From the NCBI GenBank assembly GCA_910586965.1, contig CAJUMF010000051.1:1-18993 (forward strand): 18,993 nucleotides of DNA, in the 5' to 3' direction. The DNA is from an uncultured Dorea sp. GTDB lineage: Bacteria > Bacillota > Clostridia > Lachnospirales > Lachnospiraceae. The notes beneath the pieces are model-generated. The model was not told where the DNA came from, did no database searches, and was given only the letters and a program-made list of their open reading frames with translations. The position numbers were made by a program, and so were the translations under genes. Position 1 is the first letter of the stretch; each line of letters opens with the position of its first letter. Of the stretch, positions 6,834-13,082 are shown piece after piece.

Positions 6834-7922
6834 TTAATATTCCTGCATTCTGACCGCGAGATACAGGATAACCGCATCTTTAAAATCTCTTGGATCAAAC
6901 CCGCAGATACGGTGGATGCGGTTCAGCTTGTACTGCAATGTATTTTTATGCAGGAAGAGTCTTTCGCAAGTCCGGTTTAAAGATTGCCCTTCTTCATAAT
7001 AAGTATGCAGCAGCAGGATATCTTCGGCGGAAAGCCCGGATAGGACTTTCGCAAGATATTCGTTCCTGTTGTTTTCGGGAACGGAGCTTAGTATGATTTC
7101 CAGCGTCAGGTCATCAAATAAGGAAAGAGAGGTGCTGTCCAGGGCTGCATTAGCCAAAGCGGTATGTGCGGAGCGAAAAGAGGCATTTAGCTGCCAGATG
7201 TCCGCCTCACATCCGATACCGATTTGCAAATGTGCGCTATTTTCGGAAGAAAAGTTTTTGAAGGCATCCATATTTTTGCGGACCGTCTGTGCGTCTGCCA
7301 GTGCTATAAATTTATCCGGATAGTAGTCGCAAAATAAAGTGATGCCAAGGCGCTCAAAGAACCGTGTGATTTTAGTTTCCAGGGAGGAAAGCGTTACAGA
7401 GGAATCCTCCGCAATGAGCCGGATAATGATAATCCGTTTCGGCGTACTTTCTTCTATATAAAAATCTCTCAAAACAGAAAAAATGTATTCGGGCATTTCA
7501 AGATGCTCGGACGTCAGGCTATTCAGTAAGAAACGTTTTTTCTCGGATAAAGAGTGTGCTGTGCCGCCAAGCTCCTGTTCCCGTATCAAAAGCCTGGTAA
7601 TCCTTTCCGCAAGCCGGGCAAAACTGCGGACGTCATCCGGATGGCCGCTGATGCCGATGACGGCGAGGAACAGTCCGTTGTGGGTAACAGGGATATTAAC
7701 TCCGCAGTTTGTTCCTTTATAATTCTCGTTTTCCGTGACTTCTATTGTTTTCAGCGTGTCGGCAGCCTCTTTTCCGATTTCGTGAAAGGTTCCGATGCGG
7801 CACTCGTCTGTACTGGCAAAGATGATTCCTTTTTTATTGATAAAATTAATGTCGCGGCCGCAGATGTCGTGGACGGTGTTCACAATCTGCTGGGCGAGGG
7901 CTTTGCTTACGGCAGTGATCAT
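6834..7922 (-). CDS. cdaR: CdaR-type sugar diacid regulator
   Basis: A 362-residue regulator. Residues 1-130 match the sugar-diacid-recognition domain (ITAVSKALAQQIVNTVHDIC; RDINFINKKGIIFASTD; then IPVTHNGLFLAVIGISG). A middle region follows, and the end carries the PucR/CdaR-type helix-turn-helix (NRTCERLFLHKNTLQYKLNR, then IHRICGFDPRDFKDAVILYL). In E. coli CdaR activates glucarate, galactarate and glycerate use. Here it lies upstream of glycerate kinase in the same direction, with two palindromes in the gap. An in-frame ATG at 7964 would add 14 residues, but the ATG at 7922 has AAGGAG 7 bases upstream and begins the domain as usual, so it is chosen. Confidence 0.9.
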   Translation of the reverse strand: MITAVSKALAQQIVNTVHDICGRDINFINKKGIIFASTDECRIGTFHEIGKEAADTLKTIEVTENENYKGTNCGVNIPVTHNGLFLAVIGISGHPDDVRSFARLAERITRLLIREQELGGTAHSLSEKKRFLLNSLTSEHLEMPEYIFSVLRDFYIEESTPKRIIIIRLIAEDSSVTLSSLETKITRFFERLGITLFCDYYPDKFIALADAQTVRKNMDAFKNFSSENSAHLQIGIGCEADIWQLNASFRSAHTALANAALDSTSLSLFDDLTLEIILSSVPENNRNEYLAKVLSGLSAEDILLLHTYYEEGQSLNRTCERLFLHKNTLQYKLNRIHRICGFDPRDFKDAVILYLAVRMQEY

Positions 7923-7956
7923 ATAAAAACTCCTTAAGAATGGTGTGTAACAAGAT

Positions 7957-7984
7957 ATTATCATGCCAATTTGTTTGCTGTCAA
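7957..7984 (-). promoter_or_regulatory. Sigma-A promoter of cdaR
   Basis: On the minus strand TTGACA (7984-7979) is followed after 16 bases by GATAAT (7962-7957), 35 bases before the chosen start codon. The consensus -35 suggests basal expression of the regulator. Confidence 0.7.
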
Positions 7985-7990
7985 TTATCG

Positions 7991-8019
7991 TTGTTTCGGT
8001 GTTGAAAATCGGTTATACT
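7991..8019 (+). promoter_or_regulatory. Possible promoter of the AAA/nuclease gene
   Basis: TTGTTT (7991-7996) and TATACT (8014-8019) are 17 bases apart and lie 28 bases before the start codon. The -35 is weak (three of six consensus bases). It is divergent from the cdaR promoter. Confidence 0.4.
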
Positions 8020-8046
8020 ATACGGTAAGAAGGGGGCACCGGATTT

Positions 8047-9702
8047 ATGGGACTTTATTTGAATAATAAGAAAGCAAAAAGCATTTATCAGGAGGTAGTC
8101 CGTTCATCATATTTTGTTGATAAGACATTGTTATTGGAAGAGCTGATTCCTATTGTCGGGTGCGGAGACGGGATAGTCAGCGCGTCCGGAAGGTGGATTG
8201 GAAAGGGAAACAAATATATTTGTATTACCAGACCACGCCGTTTTGGGAAAACAGTTGCGGCGAGTATGATTGCGGCGTATTTTGGAAAAGGATATGATGG
8301 GCGGGAGATTTTTGACGGACTTAAGATTCAGCAATGTGAGCAGTTCAAAAAGCATCTGAACCGGCACAATGTCATATATATGACATTCAGTGAGATTCCG
8401 GGTGAATGTAAGAACTACCGGCAATATATTTCCCGGATTGAGAAAAGGCTTTTGGCGGACCTGGCACGGGAATTTCCGGATATGGACATTGATGAAGAGG
8501 ACAGTTTATGGGATGTGCTGAATGGTATCTATGAGCTGAAGGAAGAGGTCAGGTTCATATTTGTGATGGATGAATGGGATTATATCTTTCACAGGGATTT
8601 TGTGTCGGACAGCGATAAGAATGAATTTATTGTCTTTTTAAGTAATCTGCTGAAGGACCAGCCGTATGTTGAACTGGCATATATGACAGGGATTCTCCCT
8701 ATAGCGAAGTATTCCAGCGGGTCAGAGCTTAATATGTTTCTGGAATATACGATGGCATCGGAAGAAAAGTTCTGCGAATATTTTGGATTTACAGAGGCAG
8801 AGGTGGATAACCTGTATGAAAAATATCTGGAAGTTACCGAGGAAGTAAAGATTACGCGGGAAGGTCTTTGCTCATGGTATGACGGCTATCACACCGTATC
8901 GGGGGAGCGCCTTTACAATCCCCGTTCTGTCGTTGCTGCGCTTAACAATAATAACCTTGGAAATTACTGGACAAGTTCCGGTCCGTATGATGAGATTTTT
9001 TATTATGTAAAAAAAAATATTGACGATGTCCGGGACGACCTTGCCCTGATGGTATCCGGGGAATCGGTATCCGCAAAGATAAGGGAATATGCGGCGACAT
9101 CTATGAATCTCACGACAAAGGAAGAGATATTTTCTGCGATGGTGGTCTACGGATTTTTGAGCAGTGAAAACGGAAAGGTGTCGATTCCGAATAAAGAACT
9201 GATGAACCGATTTGAAGATATGTTATTTAAAGAGCCTTCATTGGGGTATGTATACCGGCTTGCGAGAGAGTCCGAGCGGATGCTTAAGGCTACTTTGGCG
9301 GGGGATACTGCCGTGATGACTGAGATTTTGGAGCATGCACACAATACAGAAAGCCCGATTTTAAGCTACAGCAGTGAGATAGAGATGACCGCGGTGGTGA
9401 ATCTGGTATACTTGTCGGCGAGGGATGCTTACCGGATGGAGCGGGAGGATAAATCAGGGGTCGGTTATGCGGATTTTATCTTTTATCCCAGGGACCGGAG
9501 GGCGGATGGAATCATTCTGGAGCTTAAGGTCGATCACACTCCGGATGAGGCGATCAGTCAGATAAAAAGCCGGAATTATGCGTTGAATTTTAGAGGAAAG
9601 CTTGGGGAGAAACCGAAGTGTACCGGACGGATACTTGCAGTGGGGATTACATTTGACCGGAAGAAGAAAGTACATGATTGTAAGATAGAAGTTTTGGAGT
9701 GA
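8047..9702 (+). CDS. AAA-ATPase-like protein with C-terminal PD-(D/E)XK nuclease domain (DUF1703 type)
   Basis: A 551-residue protein of the family annotated as AAA-ATPase_like plus PDDEXK_9, often present in many copies in Lachnospiraceae and Bacteroidetes and of unknown function. The N-terminal FVDKT segment (23-27), the P-loop-like TRPRRFGKT (61-69) and the Walker B-like FIFVMDEWD (170-178; D175, E176) are all present. The C-terminal nuclease fold keeps its residues: D476 in YADFIFYP, E492 and K494 in ILELKVD, and a following QIKSRNYA. Both halves thus look active in principle. AGGGGG 10 bases upstream supports the start. It sits between two sugar-acid regulator genes but has no evident part in that pathway, so it may be a later insertion. 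A 31-base gap separates it from the next gene, which may be co-transcribed with it. Confidence 0.85.
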   Translation: MGLYLNNKKAKSIYQEVVRSSYFVDKTLLLEELIPIVGCGDGIVSASGRWIGKGNKYICITRPRRFGKTVAASMIAAYFGKGYDGREIFDGLKIQQCEQFKKHLNRHNVIYMTFSEIPGECKNYRQYISRIEKRLLADLAREFPDMDIDEEDSLWDVLNGIYELKEEVRFIFVMDEWDYIFHRDFVSDSDKNEFIVFLSNLLKDQPYVELAYMTGILPIAKYSSGSELNMFLEYTMASEEKFCEYFGFTEAEVDNLYEKYLEVTEEVKITREGLCSWYDGYHTVSGERLYNPRSVVAALNNNNLGNYWTSSGPYDEIFYYVKKNIDDVRDDLALMVSGESVSAKIREYAATSMNLTTKEEIFSAMVVYGFLSSENGKVSIPNKELMNRFEDMLFKEPSLGYVYRLARESERMLKATLAGDTAVMTEILEHAHNTESPILSYSSEIEMTAVVNLVYLSARDAYRMEREDKSGVGYADFIFYPRDRRADGIILELKVDHTPDEAISQIKSRNYALNFRGKLGEKPKCTGRILAVGITFDRKKKVHDCKIEVLE

Positions 9703-9733
9703 CTCAGGTCATGAAATACAAGGGAGGCCATAC

Positions 9734-11650
9734 ATGGTGAAAATCGCAGTATTAGTCCGCTACAGCGGAATGACGAAGATAGCTGAGAGGATTGCAAAGG
9801 AGCAGGATATCGACATCGCCTGCATCAAGACGATTGAGACGGTTGACACGGTAAATGAGGCGCGCATGGCGGTGGAATCGGGCGCACATATCATCGTGGC
9901 GCGGGGATATCAGGCAAAGCTGATTAAGAGATACACGAACATTCCTTTGGTGGAAATCCGCCTTCACGCCCAGGAGATTGGGCTGCTCCTTAAGAAAGCG
10001 AAGGTAATCGCGAAAAAAGAAAGGCCGAGGGTAGGGCTTATCGCCTTTAAAAACATGCTCTGCGACATGTCTCACATGGAGGAGCTTTTTGGCGTCGAGC
10101 TGTTTATCGATTATCTGGAAAAGATAGAGGAGGTCTCCGAAAAGCTTGAGGAGATGTCAAAGAAGTCTCCCGACCTTATCATCGGCGGCGAGATTACCTG
10201 CCGGGAGGCGGAGAAGATGGGGTATCCGGCGCTCTTTTATGAGTCCACGGAGGAGTCTATCTCGGAGGCTCTTCTGGCGGCAAAGAAGATGGCTTACGCG
10301 GCGGAGGCGGAAAAGCAGAATACCGCATTGTTTGAGACGGTGCTTGACACTTCTTTCAATGGTATCATAAAGGTAAATACAGAGCAGAAGATTATCGTTG
10401 TCAATAAGATTATTGAAAATATACTTGGGAAAAATGCGGAGGAAATCATCGGACTCACTCTTGACCGGGCATTTCCGGAGATTGACGGGGAGGCGGCGGA
10501 CTGCATCCTTAAGGGCAGGCGGGAGAGCTATACGACTTCGGTAAATTTAAGAAAACAGGCGTGGATTCTCCTGGCGGCGCCGATTCAGTATGACGGGCAG
10601 ATTACGGGGGCGATACTGTCTCTTCAGAAAGTGAGCCAGACATTCAGAAAGGACCAGGGCGGACAAAAAGATATGTTCCTGCACGGGTTCGTGGCACAGA
10701 CTACATTCCGGCACATTTACACGGAAAATGAAAGGATGAAGAGCGCCCTGGAGCTGGCGAAGATGTACGCGTTGTCTGACAGCCCGGTATTGTTTTACGG
10801 GGAGGAAGGAACGGAGTATTACCTGATTTCCGAGGCTATACATAATAACAGCGCGCGCAAGTCCGGCGCTTATATCAGCATTAATACGAGAGGGATGAGC
10901 AAAGAGCAGCAGATGGAAGTGCTTTTTGGCATAGAGACGGGGGAGACAGACGGGCAGGCGAGAAGGAACGGAGCATTCGTAAAGGCAGACCACGGAACTG
11001 TCTTTATTAAAGGAGTCGAGCATCTGACACTGCGCGTCCAGCACCAGATATGCAAGATGCTTATGTCTCACTCAATCTCCAGGACGGACGCAAGCCCTAT
11101 GGATAACCTGGATGTGAGGATTATGGCATTTTCAAAGGTGAACCTGCGCTCCCTTGTGAAGAGCGGGGAATTCAGCGAGGAGCTTTTCTATCTCCTGTCG
11201 GGGCTTACCGTCGATATCCCGCCGCTGAATGAAAGGCCGGAGGATTTAAAGTATTATTTTGAAAAATTTTTCAAGGAAAACTGTAAGAAGTATCATAAAT
11301 ATTTCGTGCTGACACAGGGAGTGTACGACAGAATCGGACGTCTTTCGTGGAAGGGAAATGTCATCCAGCTCCAGAGATTTTGTGAGAGGCTGGTGCTTAC
11401 TTCGGAAAAAAGAAGTATCGATGAGGTGATGGTCCAGAAACTTTACGAGGAGCTTTACCCGTATATCGGGGAATCCGGCGGCAGGGATAAGGTCATCGTC
11501 TATAAGTCAAAGGAGGCGGTGGAGCTTGGCGCACTTTTGGAAAAATACCACGGTAACCGCAGTTTGGTAGCTGAAGAACTGGGAATCAGCACTACGACAC
11601 TGTGGAGACGGATGAAAAAGTACGGGATTGAGGCGGCTTACGGGAAATAG
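9734..11650 (+). CDS. PrpR-like regulator with PAS domain, degenerate AAA+ domain and Fis-type HTH
   Basis: A 638-residue protein laid out like a sigma-54 activator: PrpR N-terminal ligand domain (about 1-185; PDLIIGGEITCREAEKMGYP), PAS domain (about 195-305), AAA+ region (about 325-545), and HTH_8 at the end (YHGNRSLVAEELGISTTTLW). The AAA+ region has lost what makes such proteins work on sigma-54: Walker A reads GEEGTEYY (356-363) instead of GETGTGKE, Walker B reads VFIKGV (423-428) with no Asp-Glu, and GAFTGA is GETDGQ (403-408). The downstream NERPEDLKYYFEKFF stretch survives. It should neither hydrolyse ATP nor remodel sigma-54 polymerase. GGGAGG 6 bases upstream fixes the start. It is the likely local regulator of the garR and permease operons, perhaps sensing an aldaric acid (inference). 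Confidence 0.85.
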   Translation: MVKIAVLVRYSGMTKIAERIAKEQDIDIACIKTIETVDTVNEARMAVESGAHIIVARGYQAKLIKRYTNIPLVEIRLHAQEIGLLLKKAKVIAKKERPRVGLIAFKNMLCDMSHMEELFGVELFIDYLEKIEEVSEKLEEMSKKSPDLIIGGEITCREAEKMGYPALFYESTEESISEALLAAKKMAYAAEAEKQNTALFETVLDTSFNGIIKVNTEQKIIVVNKIIENILGKNAEEIIGLTLDRAFPEIDGEAADCILKGRRESYTTSVNLRKQAWILLAAPIQYDGQITGAILSLQKVSQTFRKDQGGQKDMFLHGFVAQTTFRHIYTENERMKSALELAKMYALSDSPVLFYGEEGTEYYLISEAIHNNSARKSGAYISINTRGMSKEQQMEVLFGIETGETDGQARRNGAFVKADHGTVFIKGVEHLTLRVQHQICKMLMSHSISRTDASPMDNLDVRIMAFSKVNLRSLVKSGEFSEELFYLLSGLTVDIPPLNERPEDLKYYFEKFFKENCKKYHKYFVLTQGVYDRIGRLSWKGNVIQLQRFCERLVLTSEKRSIDEVMVQKLYEELYPYIGESGGRDKVIVYKSKEAVELGALLEKYHGNRSLVAEELGISTTTLWRRMKKYGIEAAYGK

Positions 11651-11651
11651 G

Positions 11652-11688
11652 GTGAAAAAATATTTCACACGGATTTCAAAAAATGAAA
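11652..11688. repeat. Cluster of phased TGAAA/TTTCA half-sites upstream of garR
   Basis: TGAAA at 11653, TTTCA at 11663, TTTCA at 11674 and TGAAA at 11684 start 10, 11 and 10 bases apart, about one helical turn each. They form two inverted pairs (GTGAAA-N5-TTTCAC and TTTCA-N5-TGAAA). They lie just after the regulator's stop codon, 48-85 bases before the garR -35 region, and are plausible binding sites for that regulator. The region is AT-rich, which raises the chance of coincidence. Confidence 0.4.
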
Positions 11689-11700
11689 AACTATAAGAAG

Positions 11701-11767
11701 TCGATAAAATAAAAAATGGATTTTAAATAGTTTGCCAATAGAATATTTTTTCCTGATTCGATAAAAT
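11701..11767 (+). repeat. Direct repeat TCGATAAAAT flanking the garR promoter box
   Basis: The 10-mer occurs at 11701-11710 and again at 11758-11767, 57 bases apart. The second copy contains the proposed -10 (TAAAAT). The bases before the first copy (TATAAGAAG) recur in the permease promoter as TATAAGAAATCGAAA (12972-12986), so the upstream copy is probably part of a shared regulatory motif. Confidence 0.4.
11734..11767 (+). promoter_or_regulatory. garR promoter with conserved GYCAATAG box
   Basis: GCCAATAG (11734-11741) is followed after 20 bases by TAAAAT (11762-11767). The same box (GTCAATAG), the same 20-base gap and a similar -10 (TACAAT) precede the permease operon. At normal 17-base spacing the -35 would be TAGAAT (11739-11744), a poor hexamer that the box overlaps, as expected for a sigma-A promoter needing an activator. 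No GG-N10-GC sigma-54 signature is present. Confidence 0.55.
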
Positions 11768-11812
11768 ATGTACCGTAGATAAGATATTGATGGAAAAAGG
11801 AGGAAATATAAA

Positions 11813-12697
11813 ATGAAAGTTGGATTTATCGGACTTGGAATTATGGGTAAGCCTATGAGCAAGAATCTGCTTAAGGCCGGTCATGAGCTGGTTGTATATA
11901 ACAGGAGCAAGGCAAGCGTGGAAGAGCTCTGCGCGGCAGGCGCGAAGGGAGCCGAAAGCCCGGCGGAGGTCGCGAAGGAGTGTAAGGTCATCATCACCAT
12001 GGTTCCCAATTCTCCCCAGGTAAGGGAAGTGTGCCTTGGGGAGAACGGTATCGTCAAGGGCGCGGAGGAAGGAACCGTTGTAATCGATATGAGCTCCATT
12101 GACCCGGTAGAGTCCAAAGCTATCGGCGCGGAGCTTTCAAAGAAAGGGATAGAGCTTATGGACGCGCCGGTGAGCGGCGGCGAGCCGAAAGCGATTGACG
12201 GAACCATCTCCGTTATGGTGGGCGGTTCAAAAGAGAACTTTGACAAGTACCATGACCTTCTTATGGCGATGGCGGCATCTGTCGTATATGTGGGAGAGCT
12301 TGGCTCCGGCAATGTGGCAAAGCTTGCGAACCAGATTATTGTCGCCCTCAATATCGCAGCAGTGTCCGAGGCGCTGACGCTGGCGGTGAAAAACGGCGCC
12401 GACCCGGAGCTTGTGTACAAGGCCATCCGCGGAGGGCTTGCCGGTTCTACCGTCCTTGACGCAAAAGCGCCGATGATGATGGAGCACAACTTTAAGCCGG
12501 GATTCCGTATCGAGCTGCATATTAAGGACTTAAACAATGCGCTCAATGCCGCACATGCGGTCAGCGCATCTGTGCCGCTTACCTCACAGGTGATGGAGAT
12601 TATGCAGGCGCTCAAGGCTGACGGGAATGAAAAAGACGACCACAGCGCAATCGTGAAATATTATGAAAAGATTTCCGGTGTTTCCGTAGAGAGATAA
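11813..12697 (+). CDS. garR: Tartronate semialdehyde reductase (2-hydroxy-3-oxopropionate reductase)
   Basis: A 294-residue member of the beta-hydroxyacid dehydrogenase family that reduces tartronate semialdehyde to D-glycerate with NAD(P)H in the cytoplasm. The N-terminal Rossmann motif GFIGLGIMGKPM, the substrate motif DAPVSGGEPKAIDG (117-130), the catalytic lysine K170 in GNVAKLANQ, and the C-terminal IRGGLAGSTVLDAKAP and HIKDLNNALN segments all closely resemble E. coli GarR/GlxR. Length matches (about 294). GGAGG upstream of the ATG fixes the start. It is a single-gene unit between the PrpR-like regulator and the permease operon, sharing a promoter box with the latter, and it links the aldolase step to glycerate kinase. 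Confidence 0.95.
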   Translation: MKVGFIGLGIMGKPMSKNLLKAGHELVVYNRSKASVEELCAAGAKGAESPAEVAKECKVIITMVPNSPQVREVCLGENGIVKGAEEGTVVIDMSSIDPVESKAIGAELSKKGIELMDAPVSGGEPKAIDGTISVMVGGSKENFDKYHDLLMAMAASVVYVGELGSGNVAKLANQIIVALNIAAVSEALTLAVKNGADPELVYKAIRGGLAGSTVLDAKAPMMMEHNFKPGFRIELHIKDLNNALNAAHAVSASVPLTSQVMEIMQALKADGNEKDDHSAIVKYYEKISGVSVER

Positions 12698-12729
12698 CCC
12701 CCATATTAATCCCTTATAATAATGTATGA

Positions 12730-12766
12730 CGCAGGGCATGGCCAGAAGAAAAGGTCATGCCCTGCG
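12730..12766 (+). other. Strong hairpin after garR without a U-tract
   Basis: CGCAGGGCATG (12730-12740) and CATGCCCTGCG (12756-12766) pair perfectly over 11 bp, extendable by three pairs (one G-U) to a 14-bp stem with a 9-base loop. It begins 33 bases after the garR stop codon. No T-run follows (CGCGTATCCGG), so it is not a standard intrinsic terminator; it could stop decay or processing at the 3' end, or terminate weakly. Confidence 0.6.
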
Positions 12767-12913
12767 CGCGTATCCGGCATGATATTGTGTGAAAAAATGC
12801 GTTCGACAAATTATGACAAATTAATAACAAGACAGAAAATGATAAAAATATTGCAAAAAACATTTCATTTATTTCAACTACAAAGCGGCAATTGTCCGAG
12901 AGGATTATACGGT
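12767..12913. other. Gene-free AT-rich spacer between garR and the permease operon
   Basis: Part of a 385-base gene-free gap. I see no convincing gene: an open frame from 12722 to 12925 has no ribosome site, runs through the hairpin, and matches no family I recognise. Two TTTCA repeats occur at 12863 and 12872. The regulatory motifs of the operon begin at the right-hand end of this stretch. Confidence 0.4.
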
Positions 12914-12980
12914 GAAATAAAATAATCGTAATATGAAATGAACATTACATAATCTGAAAAAATAGAACATTTATAAGAAA
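12914..12980 (+). repeat. Four GAAA repeats at exact 21-base intervals upstream of the permease operon
   Basis: GAAA occurs at 12914, 12935, 12956 and 12977. The first three are preceded by T (TGAAA), the fourth by A. The 21-base period is two helical turns, so all copies would lie on one face of the DNA. They sit 54 to 120 bases before the -10 box, a typical place for tandem activator binding. A short motif in AT-rich DNA can be phased by chance. Confidence 0.4.
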
Positions 12981-13005
12981 TCGAAAGATCATCCTTGAGT
13001 ATTCG

Positions 13006-13039
13006 GTCAATAGTTTTTGTGTTCTGGTTTTCATACAAT
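13006..13039 (+). promoter_or_regulatory. Permease-operon promoter with conserved GYCAATAG box
   Basis: GTCAATAG (13006-13013) is followed after 20 bases by TACAAT (13034-13039), matching the garR promoter in box and spacing. The implied -35 (TAGTTT, 13011-13016) is poor. Transcription would start near 13046, giving a short leader before the ATG at 13083. Confidence 0.55.
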
Positions 13040-13082
13040 GGAATCAGAAAAACAAATCAAGTATAGGAGGATGAGGAAGAAA

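Noticed and set aside
11730..11760. Sigma-54 promoter before garR
   Set aside because: Expected because of the PrpR-like regulator, but no TGGCAC-N5-TTGCA-like element (GG and GC 10 bases apart) is present, and the regulator lacks GAFTGA.
11881..12615. 244-codon open frame on the minus strand opposite garR
   Set aside because: Low-complexity Ser/Ala-rich product, no ribosome site, and fully covered by the well-supported garR.
12863..12876. Two TTTCA repeats 9 bases apart as an operator
   Set aside because: Short, AT-rich, and not in phase with the GAAA series downstream; no independent support.
12722..12925. 67-codon open frame after garR
   Set aside because: No ribosome site, runs through the strong hairpin and into the regulatory repeats, and resembles no family.
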